From contig NC_133769.1 of NCBI RefSeq assembly GCF_003597395.2, positions 175,837,911 to 175,901,910 on the forward strand: a DNA stretch of 64,000 nucleotides. Direction: 5' to 3'. This document shows positions 13,101 to 22,749 of this stretch, piece after piece. The notes under the pieces were generated by a model. It did no database searches. It was not told where the DNA came from and saw only the letters and a program-made list of their open reading frames with translations. A program made the translations under genes and the position numbers. The stretch is from Chelonoidis abingdonii. Lineage: Eukaryota; Chordata; Testudines; Testudinidae. Position 1 is the first letter of the stretch. Each line of letters begins with the position of its first letter.

Positions 13101-13200
13101 TCTAAACCTTAACATTTTGATAACTTGATATAAAGAAAAATATATTTTGGATAATTTAGAAAATTAAAAAATGATTAGCACCATTTTTTCCTGCTGCTAT
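10166..13200. other. Unannotated AT-rich interval
   Basis: No recognisable coding domain. It includes a short (CTGG)n run near 11141-11160, a poly-A at 10269-10283 and an A-rich (CAAAAAA)n tract at 12167-12198. The two overlapping frames near 12714-12993 are shadows of one another and match nothing I recognise. Confidence 0.5.
12167..12198 (+). repeat. (CAAAAAA)n simple repeat
   Basis: Four to five units of CAAAAAA following a poly-A run. Low-complexity sequence. Confidence 0.85.
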
Positions 13201-13220
13201 AGACATATCTACACTAGGTA

Positions 13221-13345
13221 ATAAGCTCCTTAGGGTAGGGACCATCTTTTAGTTTTGTGTTTGCATGCCATTTAGCACAATGGGGTCCTGGTCCATGAAG
13301 AGGGCTCCTAGTTGCCGTGATAATAAAGACAACAACTAGGGAATT
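13221..13345 (+). repeat. L2-type LINE/SINE 3'-end fragment
   Basis: The phrase TAAGCTCCTTAGGGTAGGGA, then ACCATCTTTTAGTTTTGTGTTTG, TTAGCACAATGGGGTCCTGG and an ATAATAAA-like tail is the widely conserved 3' end shared by L2-family LINEs and dependent SINEs in amniotes. Only this 3' scrap is present. Confidence 0.6.
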
Positions 13346-13649
13346 GAACAGAAAAAAATAAAAATGCAAAAATCCTGAAAATACAGCTACGGGTATACAT
13401 AAATCAGGGTGGACACCAGTGTGAGCCTTAAATAGAGACTTAATTGGCTTCCAGCATTCTTACCTCCATAATAGTTCAACCCGCTGAAAAAACGTCTAGC
13501 TTCTGTATCTCAGTATGTGTCAATACTCAATTATCCCTGCAACTTCCCCTACATCTTAGTGAGAACAAGCAAACTTCTAGTTTGCTGATGACTCAACTAG
13601 CACCATTACGTAAAAGAGCACTCAAGTCTTTAACTTCCAAAATGAGAAT

Positions 13650-13760
13650 TTCATTGGGAGTCTGATCCTACTCTTATTGATATTAAAGTAACACACCTTT
13701 GACTTCAGTGAAATTATTCCTGATTTACTCTGGGGCAGTTAAGAGAATCAGACCAAATAT
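13650..13760. repeat. Degenerate foldback repeat
   Basis: GTCTGATCCTACTC at the left is mirrored by GAGAATCAGACC at the right around TTTGACTTCAGTGAAATT. This is the same style of palindrome as at 3.2 and 8.3 kb. Confidence 0.5.
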
Positions 13761-13800
13761 GTTTCTATCACTAGTTAAGTTGTCTCCTCATATATTTCGT

Positions 13801-13912
13801 CTGCAGCATTGTTGTAGCTGTGTGGAAGAAGAGCTCTGTGTAAGCTCAAAAACTTCTTTCACCAGCAGAAGTTGGTATAACAAAAGATATTGCTTCACTC
13901 ACCTTCTCTTCA
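13801..13912 (+). mobile_element. Penelope-like element 3'-end fragment
   Basis: AAGAAGAGCTCTGTGTAAGC, then TTTCACCAGCAGAAGTTGGT and AAAAGATATTGCTTCACTCA resemble the 3' tail of a common turtle PLE family; a second, better copy lies at 19.63 kb. The preceding 13801-13823 resembles the opposite-strand version of the element's terminal phrase, so this copy may be rearranged or palindromic. Confidence 0.5.
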
Positions 13913-13919
13913 TATGTGA

Positions 13920-15530
13920 TTAAAATTTTCCTGCTGTTCTCACACCTTCAAACATGCTTAGCAACTCACATGAAAAATTCACATTAGCTTTGAATAATAA
14001 AAAAGTTATTTACGTTTGACTGGGCTCTATCATGCAACAACTAAATATACTAGTGAAGAAAATAATAAAGCCAGGGTATAAAAAATAACTTCAGGCTCCG
14101 TCTTAAATTCTCTCTCTCCCCCTTGATGACAGCTCTGTTCTGGAGATCAGTCAACCAGGAAGAAGAAGAAATCATTTCTATACACCTGTTCTTCACAAAA
14201 AAAGGTGAATACAGATTCAAGCTAGCTTCTTTCTATCCCCCACCCCCAAATTTGATGATAGAGGCTGCAGAATTGATAGAATTACCAAAGATAAGGAGAG
14301 AAAGGATACCTGTGGCCCTTTCTGGTGACTGATGGTAGAGAATTTCTGCCCCACTCTTACGAAAATTGTTAGTTTCCTTGTCGTAAACTGAGCCTGAAGC
14401 TACTGTCATCACCTAAAAAGTCATACAGGCATAGATTGAGATAAGTAGGAGACTACTCCAGCACTAGGGCTGCATAAGTATTTATCATTATTAATAAAAA
14501 TAAATTTGGGCGACTGCATGAGAACCCACAGCAGGAAGCATGGAATGGAAGGATTGTAGATACAGAATATAAGAGCAATGAGTGAGAGATAATTTGCATG
14601 AACTATTCTCTAGCTAAGCTCTCTACAGTAAATACATTAGTAATTTTGGTGGGTAAGGCTCACACAGTCTGCTGACATTTTTCTAATGGACAATTGGACA
14701 ACAGCAGAGCAAGCATCAACTGCCTACAGATTTTGCACATCTCAAATCTGTGGCTTTTTGTGTTGGAGCCCCTTCTCTGACCATAGCAGGGAGCTACACA
14801 CTGACTAGAAACCTCAGATTGCTGGTCTGTTGAGAGCACCTAGGAAGAAGCAGCCCATTAGGATTGCATCCTATTTATTCAATATTAGCAATGGAAACTG
14901 ACTTCCAGTCTGCTACCTTTATATAATTTTGGCTCAGTAAGGACTCTAAAAATCAGGGTTTCACTTTGGGGAAAAGAAAACTGAATAAGAGTACTAGTCT
15001 AGATGTTGTCACTCTAATTAACCCAATACATTAAAAATAACCTCAGTGTCTAAATCAGCTGCTCCACCGCAGGGATGTCCCTTACTCCGACTCCTATTTC
15101 CTCTCCATGGGAGAATTATATCAGGTCCTGCCCCATGATTAAAGTTACTTAGCCACATGCAATAAGTGGGTAGGAAAAATGAAGCACCTGTTGTGTCTAC
15201 ATTAGGGCTTTTAGGACCTATAATTTACCAGTGAGTGAAGTTCCACCAGTGGGAACACCAGGGAAGCTCAAGTGAAAACAAGGCTCAGATGTTTATACTA
15301 GCTACCATAAGGCTTTGGATAGATCCTGCACCATAGTATTTGCTATGGTATTCAGAGATTAATTCCATCCCTCTCTTCTCCTGTATCCTTAAGAAAACCT
15401 GAAAACAAAATTCAAAATAGGACTTAAGTGGCACAGAAACCTCGTGCTGGTTCTTTGCACACAAGTGATTTCTGTGCTATACAGTAAGTTGAGATGCCAC
15501 AATTCCTGTAGACTCTCTACGCATACATTA
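13920..15530. other. Unannotated interval
   Basis: Only short unrecognised frames. The part at 15188-15330 starts GTGTCTACATTAGGGCTTTT, which looks like one end of the 'TGTCTACACT' MITE group found elsewhere in this window, but no matching second end was located. Confidence 0.4.
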
Positions 15531-15539
15531 GTTTCCTGT

Positions 15540-15693
15540 GACACATTGCCTGCTGGGGGCAGAAGCAAAGAAGCCCAGGTCATAGAACATGGCCACACTG
15601 AGCAATAGGAAGTTTTGTTATCTCATTGCTATACATAGTTTCTGTTCATGGTAAAGGGTTTATCTTGATACTGGTCTGCTTGTCAGTAAGACA
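15540..15693 (+). repeat. 5' LTR remnant of Gypsy element
   Basis: The stretch from CTGCTGGGGGCAGAAGCAAA to TTGTCAGTAAGACA reappears, diverged, at 17451-17586 (CTGATGGGGCAGAAACAAAG ... TTGTCAATAAGATA). Both share GTTTTGTTA and the TCATxG-TACATA phrase. The two copies bracket gag- and pol-like sequence, so they are read as LTR remnants. The outer LTR boundary is not clear, and the true LTR probably extends further left. Confidence 0.6.
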
Positions 15694-15754
15694 CTACATG
15701 GTAGTGGGACTGGATGACAGTGTGCTGGAAGACTCAATGAAGTATGACATTGCA

Positions 15755-16270
15755 ATGGCTGCTACAGAGCCTGTGCAAATAATTCCTCCATGAGCTTTGA
15801 GAAAGTCAGAGGAAATGCTGATTATGCCTGGAAAAGGCTCAACCAGCAATTTGAGCTGCATATAAAAGCCACAGGCACAAATAAACTAGTGAATGTGTAA
15901 AAAAATGCTCTGCTTTTGTGGAGATCCCCTTGGACACAGAGCTCCGAGATCTGCACTTTCAACAAACTGTTGTCAGATGCTGCTTCCTAAGACTACCTTT
16001 CAACGTATTCAACTCCAGAAGTATTTCATTGTGCAAGAAGCCAGATGTCAGAGGGCCTAGCATATGTGAAAGTGTGCACTGATGAAATAATAATTTGGGG
16101 CAGCGTTGTTGATGAACATCAGGAATGACTGAAGAAAGTCCTGCAAATTGCAAGGGCTAATAACCTTAAACTGAATAAGGTTGAATGTCAGGTTCAAGTA
16201 ATGGAGACAGTATATGTGGGGGAGAGAGATTGTTCTCAAAGGGAATCTTGCCTGAAGAATCAAAGGTTCA
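15755..16270 (+). pseudogene. Gypsy gag start fused to reverse-transcriptase remnant
   Basis: The gag-like beginning at 15755 reads MAATEPVQII, then in a shifted frame 'AWKRLNQQFELHIKATG', a typical Gypsy gag N-terminal phrase. From about 15970 the translation becomes RT-like: 'CCFLRLPF', 'KPDVRGPS', then 'DEIIIWGSVVDEHQE' near 16080, where intact relatives have the catalytic Y-x-D-D box; here the first aspartate position is degraded. 'LKKVLQIARANNLKLNKVECQVQ' follows, the conserved RT motif after the catalytic box. At least three frame changes and several stops are present. Confidence 0.72.
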
Positions 16271-16379
16271 GGCAATACAGAACGTGCTAAAACTGTTTGC
16301 ACAACTCAACTAAGACATCTCTTCCACAAGGTCACGGAATGGGCAGCCATCTGAGAGCATGAAAGAGTTCAATGATTTA

Positions 16380-16760
16380 AAGGACATTCCGACATTAGCT
16401 CTACATTTTTTGACCCCCTTGAAAGACATCAGACTCTGCACAGATGCCTCAAAAGGAGAGCTGGGAGCAGTACTATTCCATTACTGGACTGGTTGCCAGT
16501 TTCATAAATCACAGCTACCAAGAAGATGTTGACAGAGACATTATGTCTGGCATAGGACAGTATAAGATTTCACCACTTTCTCTCTAGTTTTAGCTTCAAA
16601 GAAAAAACTGATCATAAACCACTGATTGGAACACACAAAGAGGGACATGGAAAAGCACCAAGCAGGATACAGTGACTATGTTTGAAAATACAGAAATATA
16701 ATGTGACCTTGAGTTCCAACCTGAATACCACTTAGTAATAGCAGACACTTTCTAGACCAC
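16380..16760 (+). pseudogene. Gypsy RNase H remnant
   Basis: CTDASKGELGAVLFHYW is encoded near 16438-16488, matching the RNase H first-aspartate motif (TDAS-x-GxGAVL). About 160 bases on, 'TDHKPLIGTHKEGHGKAPS' near 16603-16660 matches the second conserved block (TDHKPL). Stops occur between the blocks. A non-functional remnant of the element above. Confidence 0.72.
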
Positions 16761-16944
16761 ATGTTCCAGCTGTCAGTACACAGCCTGATGATCAGTGATA
16801 CAAGTAATAAGTAAAGAAGGTGGGGGGGGAGGGCTCAAAAGTTCCCATCTACCTATTCCTGATACAAAAAGGAGCTCTTAGTGATCTCAGGTGTGCTCTT
16901 GAAGAGGGGACAGATCATTGTTCCCACAGTGATAAGAGACAATA

Positions 16945-17240
16945 TTGGAACAAGCACACAAACGGCACCTGGGAATAATCAAATCAAAGACAAGAGCTAG
17001 AGAAGCTGTACTCTGGCTACAGATGAATATCATTGAAGAAATGGTGAACAGGTGTGTAATGTGTCAGCAGTACAGCTCTTCCTGGCAGAAAGACCGTATA
17101 ATACCATATGCACATCTTGCAATTCCATGAGACAAAGCTGGAATTTACATGCTCAGCATGGGCAGACATGATCACCTGATTATATTGGACTATTTTACTA
17201 GATTCCTAGAAGTAGTCACACTTGATGATTGGTGAAATGC
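16945..17240 (+). pseudogene. Gypsy integrase N-terminal remnant
   Basis: The frame 'EQAHKRHLGIIKSKTRAREAVLWLQMNIIEEMVNRCVMCQQYSS' carries the HHCC zinc-binding module of Gypsy integrase (H-x-x-H then C-x-x-C). It is followed after a stop by 'MGRHDHLIILDYFTRFLEVVTL', matching the start of the DDE core around its second aspartate. The remaining core is deleted before the 3' LTR remnant. Recognition is good because the module order and wording match vertebrate Gypsy integrases. Confidence 0.78.
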
Positions 17241-17450
17241 CCTACTAGACTAATCAAGCCATGTTAAGGTTGTTTAAAAAAACCTGAATGGTTGTTTAAT
17301 GAGGTATTGTATTTGTTATAGTTTGTTAGATTAATCTAATAGTGTTTAGTTTAGTCAGAAACTTTAGAAAGATCTAAAAAGATGTGCTAGAGAGTAAATC
17401 TTCCAGGAAGTCTTCCACATTTCCTGCAGACGATTTCCTGGACCACTTTC

Positions 17451-17586
17451 TGATGGGGCAGAAACAAAGCAGCCCAGTGCAGGGCAATTGTAGGCTACAG
17501 CTACACAGAATAGTAGCAAGTTTTGTTACCTCATGGTTGTACATAAACAAACAATCTTAATATCAGTCTGTTTGTCAATAAGATAC
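17451..17586 (+). repeat. 3' LTR remnant of Gypsy element
   Basis: Diverged direct repeat of 15549-15693 (see the 5' LTR entry). The sequence from about 17270 to 17450 is probably the upstream part of this LTR. Confidence 0.6.
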
Positions 17587-17599
17587 TTAAAATTCCATC

Positions 17600-19620
17600 C
17601 ATTATTCCCTGTACTAAATATACTTTGTCATCTGCATGTGTGTACAAAAGCCAAGATACATAGAGTACTACAGAAAAAGAGAAAATTATTGTGTTTTTTT
17701 TTTATTGAATTCTATTTACAGGAAATATATTCTAAGAGTTGGAAAAATGTTGACCTTTCATCTTTTATATACATTTCCTGTCAAAATTCAAACATATGAG
17801 CCTTGCTAATATGAATTCCACCCATTATTCTCTGTACTAAATATGCCTTTCATCCAGATTTGTGTGCAATAGCTAATATGAATGCTCAAATAAAGAGAGA
17901 ATTTCAAACTTAGTCAGAGAAAAGAAACAATATCATGGCATTTTGTGCTAATGGTCAGAGTGAATTTCAAATTGTGAACCACAAATATTCAAAATTTTGA
18001 AACAAACTTCAAAACAAGTGTTATTTGCTGGAGGGGGGGGAGGAAAAATGACAAATTATTTCAAATAAATAAATTCAAGAATTTTCCTATAGTTTGGGGG
18101 CTATTTCTAGACAGAGTAAAAGGCAACATTTACTATAAATTATTTCTTGTGAGTTATGCCTTCAGCTTTATCCATAAACTAGCTGTTTTATACCTATCTG
18201 AAAAATGGAAGTTTCTCTTAATTTGCATGTAAACTACATTAGAAATTCCTATTATTTACAACTGAATAATTTTCTCATTCACTTCACTAAAAGGTATCAA
18301 GCCATCTTTAGAGTTTACTATATTTCAGGAATTAAATAGTTTTATTGACATGTTTATTTTAAAATAAGAAAAATCATTTGCCAATGGATATTACCATATC
18401 TATATTTTAATGGTGTTGAACACAGTGATCATTCCGGGAGGAAAATGGAACAACGAACCTCAAGCTGCTGCTTGTCTATCAAGTAAACACGCAGAGTGGT
18501 ATATTTCAAGCTCAGTTGCATTTTGAACTGTAAAGCCTGCTATTAATGGTACTAATGTAAATGCAGGAAAAAACCACAATGCACAAAATAAGTCAAAAAC
18601 TAGCAGAAAATATATGTTTTTCCTTTGTATAAATATATGGCCCACTCTTCGCAGTCTTAAAGCACAATACACCAAAGAATTACAGTGTATTTCCCCTTCC
18701 ATGTTTTCAAAGAACATTTTATTTTGCCTGGTAACAATTTCTGAGAACCAAGCATCAAATTGAAGTTTGCCTGCCAGGACCTTTCAGAAGAACAGGTAAA
18801 AACTCTGAATTTAACCCAGGTCATTAGTGGCCAATAGTTATTACTGTGTGACAGCTGTTTTGTAGCCTGCATGAACTGAGTTGGTGGTCTCAGTACAAGT
18901 CCCCTTCCACCATGTTCTATGTAATAAAAGGAATAATCACAATTGACACACATTGGCACCTTTGCTGGCAGCTTCAAAGAGCCAAGGTTTGCATGGGATT
19001 AGAGACTGAACAACTGTCTGACCTCTAGAGGTAGTCCCATCAGAAAGAGTTGAGGCATACTGCCAGAGCAGCGTGAGAAAGCTTTGACTATCTGTGTTAC
19101 ACCTGTTCTGTCTCTAACAGAGCTCAGTGCACGGAACTGCTCTTTTACCATCTTTCATCAGAGCAAAATTTAGAGGAAAGAAAGTATTTCATTTTATTTT
19201 AGGACTTTTTTCCAGTTCTACAAGGCAGAACCAATAGGGAACAATAAGGGCTGTAGTTTTCTGAAAACTGCAATTCTGCTTCCAAACTCACGTCAATTCA
19301 CAAATAAAAACTCTGTTTAATGGTAGTTATGGTTGTGGTCAGCAATAAACCAAACCATAAAACATTTGAAAACATGTGACCCTATGCCCCTCCCCCAGAA
19401 CCCTGGCTTCATTCAGAACACAGAATGCATCTAGTCTGGGGATAAAGAAGAATCACATAATGGAGTCTGTTGTTTGTAGGATCCTGGCATCATTTCTTGC
19501 AGAAGTTGGAAGGTTTGTAGTCAATAAGGTAGGGAATTTCAGGGAGAGAAAGGATAGTCTCCTGGTTAAGGCAGTTTAATGCCCCCCAGAGACTTAGATT
19601 TTATCCATTCCTCTGCAACC
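17600..19620. other. Unannotated AT-rich interval
   Basis: Short frames only, including a pair of overlapping minus-strand frames at 18460-18977 with no recognisable domain and no conserved-looking context. Nothing assignable. Confidence 0.5.
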
Positions 19621-19625
19621 AAGTT

Positions 19626-19754
19626 CCTGAAGAAGAGCTCTGTGTGACTTGAAAGCTTGTCTCTCTGACCAACATCTGTTGGTGAGAAAAGATATTACCT
19701 CAGCCACCTGGCCTCTGTTATCCTGGGACCAACATGGCTACAACTACACTGCAT
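19626..19754 (+). mobile_element. Penelope-like element 3'-end fragment
   Basis: CTGAAGAAGAGCTCTGTGTG, ACTTGAAAGCTTGTCTCT, AACATCTGTTGGTGAGAAAA, GATATTACCTCAGCCACCTG and CCAACATGGCTACAACTACA in order match the tail of an abundant turtle repeat whose organisation parallels the PLE tails at 47.7 and 53 kb (an 'AGCTCxxGAAAGCTT' phrase then an 'ACxCGGCTAC' end). Assigned to PLE by that parallel. Confidence 0.6.
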
Positions 19755-19759
19755 ACACC

Positions 19760-20755
19760 AAGTTCCTGTAGGGTGCTGGGTATGTCCCTTACAGCACATT
19801 TTTCATAGATAGTCTCTTCCGCCTGTAGCTAAAAATTGTACCATAATGCATATGCATAAAGTGGGTGAATTAAGGTGTCATGGGCAACATTCATTCTGGC
19901 ATTTCCTAGCTTGAGAGTGCTCAGCTATTATTAATCCTTAATGTTGTATTTCCTTTTATTATAGTTTAGTTTATCAACGAAAGCAATCTTAACTAACATT
20001 AAACACAATTTGTGTTTCTGAATTTCATTTTTTTCATAGACAGAAGTATTTTATATATGTGCCATTTAAATTATGAAGCACTTATATATTTCTTGTCTTC
20101 AGTGTATATTTTATTGCCACTGTTATCTTTCTGGTAGTTCCATAGTCCACTACTTGATACCATGTTGACTAGTTTATTGAAAGTAATTGAACTAAGTTGT
20201 ATTTAAGAAAATCATATTTTTAATGAAACTTCAGTTTTAGTCATTTAGAAATTGCACTAATTGTGTAACAGAAAACTGGATAGGTAGTCATAAAAGAAAT
20301 ACTCAGAAATCCATAACCCCCCCAATTTTTAAGAAGCATACAGGAAAAGGAAAATGTAACCATACCTGGAAAAACAGATAATAACCCTTTGAAAAACAGC
20401 AATGTAACTTACCACAGTACAAACTCAAAGAAGCACTCCTGAGACCCTTCTCTATAATAATGTGAAGGTTGTCTGAGGTAAGTCAATTATCAAAGGCAGT
20501 GTTGCCATGACGACCAGGATCCCAGTGACTCTCTCCAGCTCTGTAAATGAGCTAGACATGCTGGCCATTTATAAGTGCCACTTATTTAGGCGCCAAAGTA
20601 TAGACAGAGGCCTAATTTTAAACAACCACTAAAACAAACAAAAAAAACCCACACCTTTATCCTGTATACAAATAATTTGTTCAAATCAGAGTGGCAACTT
20701 CACTGGGAAGCACACAAATAAACCCAGCCAAACGAGACACTACCGTTTCACTGGT
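19760..20755. other. Unannotated AT-rich interval
   Basis: No gene or repeat recognised. Confidence 0.5.
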
Positions 20756-20758
20756 TAA

Positions 20759-21059
20759 GTCTACAATGCAGCTGGGAGGTGCAATTTCTGTCTCATGTAG
20801 ACTTATACGTGCTAGTTCAGCTCAAACTAGTGTGCTAAAAATAGCACTGTGGCCACGGTGGGCAGCATCTTGAGCTAGCCACCCAAATATAATTCCCTGC
20901 TGGGATTCTAGGTATGTGTTCAGTCAGTTAGCCCAAGTCACCATTAATGCAACTGTGGCCATGCTGCTATTTTTAGTGTACTAGACAGCACAGAGCTAAC
21001 TGGTGTTATCTCCAAGCGTGGGTCAACATACATCTCCTTGCTTTAGTGTAGACATACCC
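20759..21059. mobile_element. Harbinger-like MITE with TAA target site
   Basis: About 301 bp. The right end AGTGTAGACATACCC is followed by TAA at 21060-21062. The left end GTCTACAATGCAGCTGGGAG is preceded by TAA at 20756-20758. The left TIR seems to have lost its first bases (GGGTAT). A 3-bp TAA duplication and the (T)GTCTACACT-type termini fit PIF/Harbinger miniature elements and match the termini at 28.56 and 52.45 kb. Confidence 0.65.
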
Positions 21060-21062
21060 TAA

Positions 21063-22460
21063 GTGTCTCCTCCTTTTCAGATGTGCCAACTCTACTACTT
21101 TAACTCAGAAGGCAGGGTCGCAGACCATGTTGTGTGGAAAACCGTTCTGCTTGGCTGCTCTACCCAAATCCCCCACCTCCTTTGGTAATACAGCCAGTCA
21201 GAACTGCTACACAAGCACATGGGAAGTCCAATACGTTAGTCGATGTAGCAGGAAGACCCTCCTTGCACTTCCCAGCCAGCTAAATGCAAGGTAAAGGCCT
21301 GGTGAAACTCTTTGAGCTCCTAGCCACTTGGGAAGCAGCTGCTTCTTGCTGCCTCTGCACCTCTCCATCTCAGTAGTTCTCAAGGATCAGATTGGAGGAA
21401 GGCTGCCCTGGAGTGGTTACTGCCCTCCTCTACCTTACCTCCCCATGTTGTGCTACTGCTATTTGTGCCCCTATGCCTTCCTTCCCCATGTACTATTGTT
21501 ATGCTCTGTCCCCCAGGCCACCTCCATCACATGCTGCTACTATGTGACACTTCTCCTCACTGCCATTATTTGCCCTCTGACTCCTTACCTCCAAGAAGCA
21601 GTTCCCGCTCCATGTATCATCATTGGCATACCCAGGGCCCTTACTCTCCCCAGGACTTCTCTCCCCTACTCTCCCAGGGTTGGACTCCCATTATCTTGAC
21701 TGTCTAATGTGGGGCACGATGGCCTCTCTCACACCAGCTCCCACATTTGGATGTCACTGACCCCTGGAGAAGCAGGGATATCCTGAGGCAGGACCCAGGC
21801 CAACAGGCAGAGTGAGCTCTTTTGACTCCTGCCCTGCTGGCCTGGGCAGGGTGCCTTACAGGCCTTCAGAACAAGAAATTTTATGTAGGCTTATTTAAAT
21901 AAGAATTTTTGTTTTTGGCAGGTATGTCTCTTGTATCAGAGGATTATATACTCACTGACTGCAAGCTTCTGTATGATGTCCATCCAAGTGCTCTGCCCAT
22001 GATTTTGAAGTTCATCTGCCAGTTTACTGGCAGCAATGGTATAGTTAAGAACACATCACCTGTGCTCTAAATAGCCTGTCCTCTCAGGAGGCAGACAGCC
22101 ACATTTTGCAGCAGCTCAGCTTTCCTGGTGCCTTTGGGGTTTAGTTATAGGTAGAACATATTTTAGTGTCTCAGCCTGGAAGTAACAAATCTGGATGATT
22201 GAGGTGAAGACTTAATCACAGAGAAAAATACGGTCTTCTACTTAACAAGGTATTTTACACACCTGTCATGATATCTGAGTGCCATACAAAGATGGGAGAA
22301 AGCCTATGTCTGCTATTACTAACTCAGAGTGTAGGAGTAGGTATGCACCTTGTAGAACCCCAGAGATTGAAGACCATTTTGACAATGGATAAATGGAGTG
22401 ACAAGGAGCAGCTGTCCATCATTATCCTATGGCATCTCTCTGAGAAAAATGCTTCCCATG
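21063..22460. other. Unannotated, partly C-rich interval
   Basis: Plus-strand C/T-rich stretch at 21330-21700 gives two overlapping open frames of 85-123 codons, but their composition (runs of Pro, Leu, Cys) is what C/T-rich DNA gives by chance. No domain is recognised, so they are not called as genes. Confidence 0.5.
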
Positions 22461-22469
22461 TCTCTAACG

Positions 22470-22741
22470 CAGGGATGAAAGTAATATTAATCTCTTACCA
22501 GTACGGAGGCCAGCACTGGGCCCCTGGAAGGGGCAGGGCCTTGGGTGGAAGGGGTAGGGCTGGGAGTCAGCCTCCCGCAGCCAGCCTATCTGTGCTGCTT
22601 GGCCAACACAGGGCCACTGACGGGGGGTGAAAAAGGAGCAGCAATGTTAAAGTGCTACTGTGACAGCGCTTTAATATCGGCTGCATACAGGCTGGTACCA
22701 GCTTCTTACTAGTATTTTGTACTGGCCCACTTTCAACACTG
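22470..22741. mobile_element. hAT MITE with 8-bp TSD
   Basis: 272 bp bounded by CAGGGATGAAAGTAATATTA and, reverse-complemented from the right, CAGTGTTGAAAGTGGGCCAG. Flanks CTCTAACG (22462-22469) and CTCTAAGG (22742-22749) form an 8-bp TSD with one mismatch. A second inverted pair, TACCAGTACGG near 22498 and GTACTGG near 22719, extends the TIRs. The interior is GC-rich. The TSD length and the CAG-N-G ends identify hAT. Confidence 0.88.
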
Positions 22742-22749
22742 CTCTAAGG

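Larger units (their letters stand above)
15540..17590 (+). mobile_element. Decayed Ty3/Gypsy LTR retrotransposon
   Basis: A strongly decayed and internally deleted LTR retrotransposon on the plus strand. Order: LTR remnant, gag start at 15755 (MAATEPVQ with a WKRLNQQF-like motif), a deletion joining gag to reverse transcriptase, RNase H, integrase, then a second LTR remnant. Several stops and frameshifts interrupt every domain. The total of about 2 kb is far below the 5 kb or so of an intact element. The order gag-RT-RNaseH-integrase and integrase after RNase H identifies Ty3/Gypsy rather than Copia. Confidence 0.75.

Noticed and set aside
18460..18977. Two overlapping minus-strand frames, one with hydrophobic stretches
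   Set aside because: No recognised domain, no supporting context; likely chance frames in AT-rich DNA.
21328..21707. 123-codon plus-strand frame suggesting a membrane protein
   Set aside because: Hydrophobic look comes from C/T-rich sequence; a second frame overlaps it, and no splice or domain evidence supports a gene.
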